Position numbers and translations under genes: made by a program
Origin: Collariella sp. IMI 366227
Taxonomy: Eukaryota; Ascomycota; Sordariomycetes; Sordariales; Chaetomiaceae
Length of the DNA stretch: 64,000 bases
Reading direction: 5' to 3'
Assembly: GCA_027946355.1 (NCBI GenBank)
Contig: JAPEUS010000005.1
Coordinates: 1,612,001-1,676,000 of the forward strand
The notes under the pieces: generated by a model
The model's input: the letters and a program-made list of their open reading frames with translations, nothing else
What the model was told of the DNA's origin: nothing
The model's database searches: none
Shown: one piece after another, positions 22,312-33,538 of the stretch
Layout: each line of letters opens with the position of its first letter
How positions within the stretch are numbered: the stretch's first letter is position 1

Positions 22312-24293
22312 TTACCGGACCCCAAACATTTCAAGCAGGTCGTGGCGGTGGAAGTAGCTGCGGATGCGCTTGCCGAAGACGTCTTGAACGAACACTGTCA
22401 GTTGACTGCAAACGCTCTGGTTTGAGGTAGTAGCACTTACACATGGGAATGGTGAGCAGGCAGACAACGACCTGGACCGAGCCGATGGCGTTGAACACGC
22501 GGGCGGCCTTGGTGTGGTTCTCAATGAGCCAGTTGAAGGCCTTCATCGTCAGGCCGCAGCTGAAGACGTTTTTAAAGATGATCATGCAGGTGAAGCCCTC
22601 GATGGCCAGGTCACCTGTGCGTGTCAGTGGGGCATGCTGAAGGTGGGCAAGGGAGATACTTACGGTAAGCATCTACAATGTACAACGAGCTGGCTACGGC
22701 GCCGATGACCATGCCGGCAACTTCCAGCGCAAAAAAGGTCAGCGGGACAGCGTAGTGGTATTTCGAATGCAGCAAGCCGTCCACCGTAATGCCCATGCCG
22801 TAAAGACCCGCACAGCCCAAGACCATCTGGGGGATGACCAGCACGAGGCGGAACTCGGGCTCATACACGCCGTGGTTCAGCTTGGTCATGTACTTAGCAG
22901 ACCAGTCCGACAGCGAGCCGGCGATCACAAAACCGATGATGGCGCCGATAAAGGCGGCCGCATACGAGTAGCCCGTCTCGACCTCGGACCACCACAGCGG
23001 CGTGGCCAGGAAGAACTGCGCCAGGATCACGCCGATGAAGACGGTCCAACCGATCAGCAGGCCCTGCGTAAGGCACGCCCAGAAGAAGGCCGGCTGCATA
23101 AACAGCGGCAGGGGGCGCAGAAGCAGCTTCCAAAACTGCTCGTCCGACTTGCGGCCATTGAAGAGCGCAAGCGACTGCTTGAAGGTCGCCTTGGGCGGGA
23201 TGCCGTACTTCCGGGTGGGGGAGGCTCCGTTCCCCTTGGTCGCATCCCCGTTGTTAAGTTCCGAGGGACCGTTGCTGCCCGACTTCTCGGCATCGTCGGT
23301 TGCAGAGCCCACCGTGGGCTCGACGGCAAACGGGTCGTCAGTGTCTAGCAGATCAAGATTCAAGGACCTGCTTCGGCGATAGGCAATCTCCGGGCAGAAA
23401 AGGAAAACGAAGGGGAAGCAGGCGGCGCAGAAGATGGCGACCAGGTAGAAGGACCAGTCCCAGCCGATGGTGTTGGTAATCTTGCCAACAAGAATAGGGG
23501 TAAAGAAGGCACCTCCAAAAACAGCCAGGTTGGTAAAAGCCATGCGAATACCACGTTGCTGCTCTTTGTCAGTCTCTTATCAACCTTTTCAAGTTTCTTA
23601 ACAAGTTCCAGCCACTCACATGCACGCAATACATATCGCCCACCGCAACGTTGACAAGGGACTCAAACGGGGCCGTCGCAACGCCCTGAAAGACTCTCGC
23701 CCAAACCATGTTCTTGTAGTCGCCGCGGGGCTCCCCGCGCGGGGCGTCCTTAACCCTGGTGGCACCGCCCCAGGCCGCCGTGGCCACCAGCATCAAGGTC
23801 CCGGCGACAAACAGATGGCGCTTGCCCCAGATGCGGCTAGACGGCACGAAAAGGAAGGCCGCAATTCCGACGCCGAGAAGATACCAGCCCGTAAGCTGCG
23901 CGATTGATTGGAAAGACCTCTGCATGTCGAGCGCCATGGTCAGGGTGTTGGCGGCGAGGATGGGACCCAAACAGGTCGCAAAAATGGCGATCATGGAGAG
24001 AATGAAGGTGATGAGATCGCGCTTCCATAGTGGCCAGTTAAGAGGGTCGTTGGGGTCGTCGGATGGCTGCGGGACGAGGATGATGGGGATGGGGCCGCTG
24101 GTGTCGCATTTCAAGCCCTCGACGCCGTTGGTGGCATACTGCGGTCGCTCAGGGTCGTCGAAATATCTCGTCGTCCCTGCAAAATAGTAGTCAGTGGCGA
24201 GTCGTCGTCATGGGGTTATGGACTGAGCGGCTGTTTGCTCAACATACCTGGGACGTGGGACATGGCCATGTCCTCAAGGATGCCCAAACCCAT
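22312..24293 (-). CDS. MFS transporter, DHA1 family, HOL1-like
   Basis: Five exons (24293-24248, 24176-23620, 23558-22664, 22614-22441 and 22394-22312) join without a break to 584 residues. The cytosolic N-terminus ends in DPNDPLNWPLWKRD, the typical lead-in of this family. Then come about twelve membrane segments, e.g. LITFILSMIAIFATCLGPIL, TGWYLLGVGIAAFLFVPSS, and in the second half PAFFWACLTQGLLIGWTVFI. The loop-2/3 motif region reads SSRIWGKRHLF. The central cytosolic loop is long, Ser/Asn/Asp-rich and hydrophilic, separating two six-helix halves. HOL1-type carriers move cations, histidinol or polyamines across the plasma membrane by proton antiport; the substrate here cannot be read from sequence. 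All introns are GT-AG and 46-71 bases long. Confidence 0.93.
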
Positions 24294-25971
24294 CTTCGCG
24301 AAATCACAAGGCGCGTATCTGGTGGTCAAAGTGAAGGGCGTGCAGACTCAAAGGAGCGGCATGGCAGGACGTCTGCTCGGTTGGCAGCCCGTGGGGTGAG
24401 GAGTGGATGTTGGACTTAAGTCGTCGAAATCCTTCGAGGTTGGTTCAGTGTAGAAAACCAGACCGCAAGCGTCCTGAATTGCTGAATGGGCGTTCATTGG
24501 CATCCCTGCCTCAACTTCCAACCCATGGACGCTCATGTGCCCACACCTTCCATTGCAGGGCTAGATCGACGGTGTTTCACTCCGCGCCACATGTGGTGTG
24601 AAGCCACAGCCGGATCTGGCAAGCCGAGACACACACACTCGGGTAATTTCCCACGATGGTATATTTCTCTCAGATGAGAGGAAATAGAATACTTATTTGG
24701 CTAGCTATTAAACATTATTCAATTTCTCAATGCGTGATGTGGATGGCAATGTTTGGCGGGAGTTGGGCTGTTGCTGGATGTGGCTGACAGATCTGAGTGG
24801 GACGCCGTCGATCTAACTCCTCGGCTACCCTTTCCTTGGCGTTGCAACTAGGGATTGAACTTGGCGGGAGAGCGCTCAGATCAACCAGCTGCAGCTTAGA
24901 GCGGGGCACTCCCCAATCTTAAACCTCTAGCAGCAGCCATCCAATCGCAGAGCATGTCCGAGGGAACCCAAGCCTCGAACATCCAAGTCGAAACGCAAGA
25001 GTCACCAGACAAAGCTGAGCTGAGGTCTGATGTTTTACTGAGCCTGTCATCGTCCATTCCCTTTGTTAGCTTTGTTCCTTTTTGGCCCCCCTTTTTTTGT
25101 TAGATTTTCAAGAATAGTTGAAGAACTTTCATCCAATGTCTAGGACGATGATCTCAACGCGGGGATGTCGATCATCGGGTCGGCCAAAACTCCGTGAGAT
25201 CCACTCAAGCCCTGCTTCGCCGGAGGCCGCGGGCGTTGTCAAGGAACCTCGGACTGTGCTCCTCGAGCCCAATTAGCCTGTGAAGGCACAGCAACCAGCG
25301 CGCCTTGGCTCGCGAGCACTTCCCCTCGTCTCGGCGTGCTGTGAGACATTGTGTCGGTGAGACGGCCGGCGTGCCTGATGGCGCCACACTGCTGGGAGAA
25401 CGCAACCCTTCTCGGAAGCTTCCATTGCCTCACCCTGCGGAACGTCAACGGCCTCAATGGCAGATCTGGGCAGCGCGGATGGGCCCGTGTGATACCCAAA
25501 GCTGTGGTACTTGCCCGGCTAGTCGATCAGCTCCTGGAGACCCTCCTGGCACCTGCCGAATGCCACCCGTTATCGAGGGGTTGGACGACCTCTTCCGAGA
25601 CAGAATGGACTTCAACGTTTGAGGGAGCTTGCGGCTGCGCTGCACCACGCTCCGATTTCAGGCACTCGCGGCGGAAAAGTGACCGAAAGTCACCCAATGG
25701 TTTGGCAAGTGGCGCGGGCCCTGGCAGCCATGAACCGGCCCTATTGGACCTTCCCGGCTGGGACGACAGGGCTCAAAGCAGCTCGAGGGATCCTGGACGT
25801 GAAGTTGTGGGGAGCGTATTTAAGAGCAGGGGGTCGCAGCTCCCCGTCTCACGACTTCAAGTTCTCATCGAGTCCATCTTCCCCGACGTCCACTGTCTCC
25901 AGCTTCCCGTCCAAGTCGCCTAAGCAATCCGCCATCTTTGCAATCACCTATCGTTTACCTCAGCCGTCATC
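24294..25971. other. Divergent intergenic region between the MFS and CFEM genes
   Basis: About 1.7 kb with no recognised gene. A TATA-like element at 25817 belongs to the CFEM gene. Around 24800-24905 on the minus strand a short tRNA-like phrase occurs, but it cannot fold (see rejected items). Confidence 0.55.
25817..25824 (+). promoter_or_regulatory. TATA-like box of the CFEM gene
   Basis: TATTTAAG lies about 150 bases before the ATG, followed by a pyrimidine-rich leader. Confidence 0.5.
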
Positions 25972-26651
25972 ATGAAGGTCCCTGCTGCTCTGCTCACCCT
26001 TGCCCTGGCCGGCGCCGCCGTTGCCCAGCTCCCCGCGTGTGCTGTACGTCGACCTCCAGCCTACATCTACTCTACAATTTCTTCTACAATTTCTTCCCGG
26101 ATATAGCTAACGTGCGCGTGTCCCACAGCAAAAATGCGCCGACCCCTACCTCATCAACGGCATCGGCGACTGCAGCGGTGGCGACGTGAAGTGCATCTGC
26201 AGCGACAAGGACTTTCTCGGCGGCATCGCCTGCTGTCTGGCCGACGGCTGCAGTGAGACGGATAAGAACACGGCCATCGACTTTGCGCTGAATGTAAGTA
26301 CCTCCACCCACCTCCTTACCGACTTCCCTCCTATTGTTCCCACAAGACCCGCGAGCAACTCCGCTGACCACCCGATGCCCCTAGCTCTGCAAGGGCGTTG
26401 GCGTCACCGACCTGCCCACTCAAGTCCTGTGCAACACCGCCGCTCCCAGCACTTCGGTCGTCAGCACTGCCCCGACCTCCGGCTCAGCCGGCACTGCCCC
26501 GACCTCCACTCCTCCGGCCCAGACCACCGGCAACACCGCGGGCGCCGACACTGCTACCACCACCAGCAAGAACGCTGGCCCCAAGCCCACCGCCGCCGCT
26601 GCCGGTTTTGGCGCCATTGGCGGCCTCATGGCTGCTGTCGCGCTCCTCTAA
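25972..26651 (+). CDS. Small CFEM-domain, GPI-anchored cell-wall protein
   Basis: Three exons (25972-26043, 26129-26293 and 26385-26651) give 167 residues. A signal peptide (MKVPAALLTLALAGAAVAQ) is followed by a CFEM domain with the expected eight cysteines: CAQKCADPY, CSGGDVKCICSD, GIACCLADGC and LCKGVGV. The conserved Asp that binds haem in well-studied members may be the D of KCICSD. After the domain comes a Thr/Ser/Pro-rich stalk suited to O-glycosylation. The C-terminus is hydrophobic (FGAIGGLMAAVALL) after a small-residue stretch, as for a GPI-anchor signal. CFEM proteins act at the wall or membrane in haem/iron uptake, adhesion or development; which applies here is unknown. Both introns are GT-AG and fall at conserved points of the domain. 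Confidence 0.95.
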
Positions 26652-27230
26652 GCGTGCGTGTGCCCCGGATGGAAGAACAGAGCTATCGGATTCGCGGGCG
26701 AGGTTGTGCTCGCGATGGTTATGGATACGGATTGGCTGTCGGACTTGATGTAAAATTCTGGCTACTCTGAGGGAGCGGAGGGTTATCTCGGCGTGGCCAC
26801 GCCTGTCTGGCGACAGACGGCAGATATAATGTACCCCGGGCAAACTGCACATATGCCCACTTATGATCTAGCGATAATTCAACTAATATTAGCACGTTGC
26901 TATTCACTGATATCATGGTTGAGTTTGGCCCTGGCAATCACATGCCGAACGGCTCAAGTTGCACAAAGTCCGGGCAGCTGCATGGGGCCAGGGTTCCTCA
27001 TGCGGTTTGCAGATCGACCAAGCAAACATCATGAGGATGGCTTGGGTCCGCAGCCGGGTCTGGAAATGGATGGCTAGAACATTAGGAGATGATAACTTTA
27101 AATGCACTCCTATTCCTAGTCAAAGGAAACGCTGAAACCAATATATACCATAACCAGGGTATCAAACCAATGACCCAACGCCACCCGTCTCTTTTACTCT
27201 GTCCATCTTCCGTTTGTCGATTGTACCACG
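26652..27230. other. Convergent intergenic region, no gene recognised
   Basis: 3' flanks of the CFEM gene and the CSN8-like gene. It is A/T-rich at about 26830-27130. Confidence 0.5.
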
Positions 27231-28074
27231 CTATGCCAGAGCCCCGTCCTTAACCTCGTCCTCTGGATCTTTCCAAATAGTCCCAGATCATTTCACCAAA
27301 GCCCGGCGGAAGAGGATCCAATTGTCGTGGATGAGGGAGAGGAGAGTTTGTTTGAGGAATGTAGCTGTGGTGCTGGGGTTGGAGGGGGTTGGTTGGGGTG
27401 CGAGGGAGGAGAGGGGAAGTGTTGGTGGAGGAGGGATAGGGCGTGGGCCAGGTCGCCGCGGCGGCAAGCGGTGTCGAGGATGAGGTAGGTGGTGATTTCG
27501 GTCTGTTCGAGGGTTGTGAGGGTTGTGGTGGTGGTGGTGGTGGTGATGGCGGTGGTGGTGGGTTGGGGGTTAGTGGGGTGCGCTGGGGTTGGTTGGCGTG
27601 GCGTCGGAGGAGGTGGAGGAGGGAGGGAGGTAGGTTTCGAAGGAGGAGGCTTGGATGCCTAGGCGGACGGAGAAGAGGTAGACCTGGATGGCGAAGTCGT
27701 CGGTGCGGTGAGAGGCGACGAGGGCTTCGCGGAGTTTGCGCAGGGCGGAGAGAATTTGGGAGAGCGCGTCGTTGTTGTGCGGGACGGGGAGGGTGTGGAG
27801 AGCGAGGATCCCCTGGGGTTGAAGGGGGGGTGGATGGTTTGGTTGTGTCGGTTACGGAGAGCCGGGCGAACTGCTTCTGGAGAGTGTCGCGGTCGCCAGC
27901 TTCGGTGCAGAAGGCGAGGTAGCGCTCGACAATCTTGGAGTAGTAGGATTCTTGGACCTTTGGGGAGAGGAGTCTCCAAAGAGTGTCAGCAAGGGGTGTT
28001 GGAGCCGGAGGACCGAACGCACCTCTTCTCGCCCTTGGAAGGGAGCCCGTATTCCGCGAGAGGGTCCTGCTCAA
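27231..28074 (-). CDS. CSN8/PSMD8/eIF3k-family protein, frame-disrupted and lacking an ATG
   Basis: The N-terminal block SRTLSRNTGSLPRARRGAF, then APTPLADTLWRLLSPKVQES, YYSKIVERYLAFC, is what I know from fungal proteins carrying the CSN8/PSMD8/eIF3k (PCI-like) domain. Further blocks are QILSALRKLREALVASHRTD, FAIQVYLFSVRLGIQASSFE, YLILDTACRRGDLAHAL and LLSLIHDNWILFRRA. They lie in three frames, so about four or five single-base breaks are needed between 27850 and 27270. The family's usual Met is replaced by a TTG codon (SRTLSRN follows directly), with an upstream in-frame stop, so no ATG start is available unless an unseen exon exists. The C-terminus also ends early. This may be a true pseudogene or a badly read region; role unknown. 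Confidence 0.5.
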
Positions 28075-28336
28075 CCGGTTTCAGCCGTGATGGGCGCCCC
28101 TGAGGCGTCCTCCCGAGTTTTCGCTGCATTGCGGAGGTCCCGTATGTATGATTGTATGAGCTGGTTGTAAGTTGAGTTGTTGCTCTGGCCCCTGGTTGAC
28201 GATGTTGTGGAACCAATGCCCCGCGGTTCCAAGCAGCTGGGCTTCGTTGCCCCGCCAACCATAACCCTTGCATACCAGGCGGTATTCTGCCGTCTTGAAC
28301 CCCAAATCAGCAGCATGGGCATCGCCCTATGCATCA

Positions 28337-29016
28337 TCAATGAAGAGTAAATAGTGAAGTGATAAAAAAAAAATTTTCCCTCCCTAACAGCAGTGCTAAG
28401 CTACTCAAACAACCCAAACCTCCACCGGCATCTCCTTCCACACCACCTTCGCAAAGCCTCAGCGCCGCCCGCCTGTCCTTCGCCTTCTGTTTCTCCTGTT
28501 CCATTATCTCCTCTTTCCGTGTCACCCTTTGGATTTCTTGCATATTTTCCTTCCTCTCCTTTTCCGTAAGAAGACAAGTTTCATAAGCTTCACGACACCT
28601 CTTCCTCGTGGCCTCTCTATCTCTCATCATCACTTGCGCTCGCAAATCGGAATGCCTGTTGAGCAAGCTGTAGCACCAGGTATTACCCAAGGAATTTCTA
28701 TCGGCGTTGCTGAGTAGTACCTGGGTCGCGCGTCTCTCGACGGTTTCCCGGACTGCCTGGGGAGGAATAACGGTCCAGGTCCTGTCCAACAGCTCCTGTG
28801 CCGTGTTGGCAGCAGACCCCTCTTCTTCTATAGAAAGCCGTGTCTGAAACGGTCGTTTGGCGGTTCCAGGGGCATTTTGTTTACCAGATAGGCGGTTGTG
28901 GAGGTGGCGTAGGGGACGCCGAAGAGATCTGAAGCCATACGGATACTGAGGACGAATTGTTTTTAGACGGCGATGATCGCGCATTGCATGCGGCTTTCCC
29001 AGGTGATGGTGTTCTC
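28337..29016 (-). pseudogene. Decayed pogo/Fot-type (Tc1-mariner) transposase, N-terminal part
   Basis: Reading the minus strand from about 29016 gives TWESRMQCAIIAV, then a TAA stop (28963-28965), then MASDLFGVPYAT, the Pipsqueak-type helix-turn-helix of fungal pogo-like transposases. A one-base loss near 28903 shifts the frame, after which LHNRLSGKQ and TRLSIEEE continue the same protein. A CENP-B/Tc5-type second helix-turn-helix follows (SLGNTWCYSLLNRHSDLRAQV). The catalytic DDE domain is absent; instead there is a Lys/Glu/Arg-rich tail ending near 28337. A CAA or CAG to TAA change would fit repeat-induced point mutation but one site is weak evidence. The open frame starting at 28984 is therefore a piece of a dead element, not a new gene. 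Confidence 0.68.
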
Positions 29017-29081
29017 AGCCACTGTGGCAATTGTGGAATATCACGGGAAATGGCTTGTTTGGTTCTGACGGTATACATAGT

Positions 29082-29335
29082 AGAAAAGGAAAGGGAAAAG
29101 GAAAAGGAAAGGGAAAAGGAAAAGGAAAGGGAAAAGGAAAAGGAAAGGGAAAGGGAAAAGGAAAAGGAAAGGGAAAAGGAAAAGGAAAGGGAAAAGGAAA
29201 AGGAAAAGGAAAAGGAAAAGGAAAGGGAAAAGAAAAAGAAAAGGGAAAAGGAAAAGGAAAAGGAAAGGGAAAAGGAATGGAAAAGGAAAGGAATGGAAAA
29301 GAAAAGGGAATGGAAAAGGAAAGGGAATGGAAAAG
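29082..29335. repeat. Long polypurine tract of GGAAA/GGAAAA units
   Basis: The plus strand is purely A and G from 29082 to 29277 (196 bases), then purine-rich with single T interruptions to about 29335. It is built from GGAAAA, GGAAA and GGGAAA units. The tract is close to mirror-symmetric and could form triplex (H-) DNA. The Lys/Glu open frame across it is an artefact of the repeat. Confidence 0.93.
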
Positions 29336-29774
29336 TTGGTTGTTTTAAGATGCTGACAGAAACTTCAGAGTGTTTGTGGCTTCGGTAAACGAAATACAAT
29401 GACCAAATTGGGAGGGTGGCCGCTTCATCATGGACGACAATGATTGAGCCCGGGATCGATGCTCAAGACCCTGTGTCAGCAAGAAGAAATAAAAACCATA
29501 ACGCTGAAAACTGGGGGATTGGTCACATATTCCGTTGCCCTCTCTATGTACCTGATCAGGATCTCCCCCGCGCGAGCGGGAGGTCAGGAAGATCGATGGT
29601 CAGGAGAAGGGATATCCAGCCATGTTTATGTGCTTAACATTAACGGGAGGCTGCGACAGAAGATAACCGACAACGTAGGCAACTCAAAATTTAATCCAAA
29701 TATTTATTAGTTAACATGGAAAATAAATTGCTACTACTCCCACCACGATCTATCTACCCTACTCCTTACTTCCC
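29336..29774. other. Intergenic region, no gene recognised
   Basis: 3' flank of the ENA ATPase gene and edge of the polypurine tract. Confidence 0.5.
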
Positions 29775-32700
29775 TCACACCGGCGGCATCGAGTTCGTCC
29801 CCTGCTGCGTCGTTATCCCCTGCTGCGTCGACTGCGTCATCCCCTCATTCGACTGCGCCTTCGACTTCGACTCACTACGCCCAAACGTCGACGTCCTTCC
29901 CGAGCTCAGCCAACTCTTCAAATGCCCAAGCCCCATGCTCCGGGCAAACTTCTTCGCGCCCTCCTCGCCCTGCGACCACGAGCCTTGGACCACCTTGTGG
30001 TCATCCAGAATATTCAACCGCCGCTTAGTAAGCTTCCACATCTCGATGCCCACAACATACACAATCGTCATGCCAACTACCACGCCCCACTCCCAGCTGA
30101 TAGACGTGTGCTTGAACACGTCCCGGTTGAGGTACGGGATGTACACCGTGGGGAAGACGCTGACCGCGCCGATGGCGACGGCCCAGAAAAGGAACTTGTT
30201 CTGGTAGACGTCCTTGAAGAAGGGGAAGCGGGATGTGTCGTCGGGGTTCAGCCGGAACATGGACCGGCGGATGTCCTTGAACTCCCAGGCGCTGATGAGA
30301 ATGAGCCAGGTCAGCTCGGCAAAGACGGCGGCGCGCGCGCGGAACACGGGCTCGCACGAGTCCGAGTACACGCGGTTGCAGTCGTGGCCGAGGTGGCCGC
30401 CGTAGCGGCCGTAGACGACGATGACGAAGGTCATGAGCGTGCAGGTGCCCATCAGCAGGCCGTACACCATCATGTCAGCGAGGATCTGGTTGGTGAAGAC
30501 GCCGCGGCGCTTGTCGTGGGGGGGTTTGCGCATGACCTCGACGCTGGCGCGCTCGCGGCCGAGGCCGAAGGCCGGGAAGGAGGACGTGACCATGTTGATC
30601 CAGAGAATTTCGAGGGGCGAGATGGGGAAGACGGAGAAGCCCGTGTCATCCTGGAAGCCGAGGCCCGCGATGAGGAGGATGACCTCCCCGACGTTGCTGC
30701 TGAGGAGGTGGAGGACGAATTTCTGGATATTCTCGAACATGCGCCGGCCTTCCTTGATGGCCGCGACGATGCTGTTGAATTTGTCGTCGGTCAGCACGAT
30801 CTTGGCTGCTGACTTGGCCACGTCGCTGCCGGACCCCATGGCGATGCCGACGTCGGCTGTGCTCAGCGACGGCGCGTCGTTGACGCCGTCGCCTGTCATC
30901 GCCATGAAGGCGTCCCGCCGCCGCAGCGCCTCAACCATGCGCGTCTTGGTCTCGGGCGCGCAGCGCGCAATGACCAGCGGGAGCTCTTCCATTGCGTCGA
31001 TCTCGGCCTCGCTCATCTTGTCAAAGTCGGTCGCCTTCATGACCACCGTGTTGGCAATGCCCGACGGGAGAATGCCCATGTTGCTCGGGACAATGCCAAC
31101 CTCCTTGGCGATGGATTTGGCCGTCTCCGGGTGGTCGCCCGTGAGCATATGCACCTTGATGCCAGCCTTGGCGCATTCGTAGATAGACGGCGAAGTCTCA
31201 CGGCGCGGGGGGTCATAGATGCCCGCCAGGCCGAGAAGAATCAAATCCTTCTCAACCGCGCTGCGAGCCGCATCATCGTTCTTCTCCCCCCCAGCCGCGT
31301 GATTAACCCCATCATTCTTCCCCTCCACATACTTCCCCTCCCACGGCCGATACGCCACCGCCAACACCCTCTGCCCCAATGCCGCAAACTCCGTCATCTG
31401 CTTCATAATCCTCTCCTTCACCTCCTCCGTCACCTTCTCCCTGCTCTCCCCAATTCCAATCCACTCGCACAAATCCAACACCTCTCCACGGCTCCTTCGT
31501 AAACACAACACTCCCGCCCGCCTCGAGCCCCCATCCGCCTCCACCCCTGCGGCACCTCATAAACAACACTCATCCTCTTAATCGACGAATCAAACGGAAA
31601 CTCGGCCGTCTGCTTCCACCCTCCGCATTCTCCACCGCCTTCTTATTCCGATCGTACCTGTGCGCAAACACCTGCAGCGCGATCTCGGTCGGCTCACCCG
31701 TCGTCTTCCACGCGCCCTCCTTCTCGTCCAGAATCACAGTACTTAGATTGCACAGCGCAGCCGAGAGCATGAAAAGCCTGAGTTCAGGGTCATCTCGGCC
31801 ATTTTCTTGTCCTGCTTTTGATTTGAAGGGGTTGAGTTTTCGTCGGGGACGCCGTCGAACTTGATGGCGGCGTGGAGCGTTCTTGGTCGAAGTCGCGAGT
31901 TTTTTCGGGGTCGGAGGAGGAGTCTGGGGAGGAGGAAGAAGGGGGAGGTTGGTTGGTCACGGTGCCTTTGTAGGGGTCGGCAGGGTCGGTTGAGCCCGAG
32001 ACGGTGAGGATCGTGGAGGGGGGGAGGAAGACTTTTTTGACAATCATGGCGCCTTGGGTGAGCGTGCCAGTCTTGTCGGAGCAGATGTTGGTAACGCCAC
32101 CGAGGGCTTCGAGGGCGGAGAGATCGCTGAGAGGGTTTAGTTGGTGGTGTGGTGAGGAAAGCGGAGGGGAAGGCTTACCGAACGACTACGTTGACTTTTC
32201 TCATAGCTGTTGTGGCGACGACCATGGAGATGGTCAAGACTGCGACTAAGCTCTCGGGGATGATGGCGATTCCGGTTGAGATGGCATAGATGACTACTTC
32301 CTTGGGCAGCGGCTGAACGAACTTGTTCACGCCAAATACCACCACCGCCAGCAACAGAGCGCAGAAGAACAGAAGGTAGGCCAGCTTCGCCAGCTTGATC
32401 TGCAGCGGCGTGCCCTCGGTGAGGCCCAGGAACTTGCCGAGAAAATCGTACACCCGCCTGGAGCCGCCCTTGATGGGCGCACTCTTGCCGTACTTCTTCC
32501 CTGTTGATAATGTCAGCCATTTCATTCGTAAAAGAAAAGCATATGTAAAAAAAAAACAAAAAAAAAACAACTCACAATTCATGCTCCTCCCCTCCTTCCT
32601 TCTCTTCCTCCCCGTCTGCTCCGCGATCTTGCCCACCTCGGTTTTCATCCCAGTCGCGGTCACAATACCCCTACCACGTCCCTTCTGGACGGTCGTAGTC

Positions 32701-33538
32701 GCATACGCCATGTTGATCCTATCACCAATACCCACCTCGCCCTCATCCTCGGCGGGAGCCCCGGTGTCGGTGCAGATGTCGTTGGCGGTCTGCTTCTCGA
32801 CGGGGATGGTCTCGCCCGTGAGCGAGGACTCGTCGCAGGTGAGATTCATGGCTTCGAACATGCGCAGGTCGGCCGGGACCGTGTCGCCCATCTTGAGGAG
32901 GACGATGTCACCGGGGACTACTTCGGCGCTGGAACGAGGAGTTAGCGAGGGAGGTGGGGAATGAGGGGTGAGTGGTAGGGGTGGGAAAAAGGGATGGGGT
33001 GAAGAAGGGGATGGAATGTGGAAGAGGAGAAAGGAAGGGGAGAAGAGGGATGAAAAAAGGAGGTTGCTTACTTGGGAATGACAACAGTCTTGCCGTCACG
33101 AAGGACGCTGGCGCTGGGCGAGGACAGCGCGCGGAGAGCGTCCATCTTCTTCTCAGCACCATACTCCTGGTAGAAACCAATGGACACATTGAGCACAATG
33201 ACAGCAGCCAACACGCCACCTTCAATGTAGTCAGAGACGCCAAAGCTCAGGGCCATGGCGAAGAAGAGAACCTATTTCCGTGTCAGTTTGTGTACTTACC
33301 CAGAGGATAAGACAGAATGAGTGGCGAGACGCACCAGAATCATAGCATTGGCCAGCTGGCGGATAAAAATCGTGTACCAGGCAATGCTACCGCCCACATC
33401 CAGTTCATTGGGAGGATACTTTTGCTGCAACTCGGCAGCCCGGGAGGAGGTCAGGCCCTTGTCGACATCGGTGCCGAGGGCCTGCTCAACCTCCCGGACC
33501 GAGAGGAGAAAGGGATGCCTGGGGAACTCGGCAGCCAT
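29775..33538 (-). CDS. ENA-type Na+/K+-exporting P-type ATPase (P-IID), frame-disrupted in the middle
   Basis: ENA pumps expel Na+ (or K+) across the plasma membrane at the cost of ATP and give salt and alkaline-pH tolerance. The start is MAAEFPRHPFLLSVREVEQ. Introns: 33272-33334, 32929-33071, 32501-32575 and 32127-32178, all GT-AG. Motifs in order: PGDIVLLKMGDTVPADLR, SSLTGETIPVEK (actuator), ISTGIAIIPESLVAVLTISM (M4), NICSDKTGTLTQG with the phosphorylated Asp, TGEPTEIALQVFAHRYDRNK (nucleotide domain), MLTGDHPETAKSIAKEVGI, and TGDGVNDAPSLSTADVGIAM. Ten membrane segments are expected. Between about 31920 and 31470 at least five one-base breaks interrupt the nucleotide-binding domain, most fitting one missing G on the sense strand. 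The C-terminal 589 residues are fully open. Confidence 0.9.

Noticed and set aside
24800..24905. A tRNA-like phrase on the minus strand (AGCTGGTTGATCTGAGC ... AGTTCAATCCC)
   Set aside because: It has A-box- and B-box-like words, but the T-arm stem does not pair (CCAAG against CCTAG), there is no room for an anticodon arm and no acceptor stem. At best a tRNA fragment.
27443..27922. A 159-codon Gly/Arg-rich plus-strand frame
   Set aside because: It is the antisense shadow of the CSN8-like gene; only the minus strand has family motifs.
28957..29399. Long Lys/Glu- or Phe/Ser-rich open frames on both strands
   Set aside because: They are produced by the polypurine repeat itself, which lacks stop codons in several frames.
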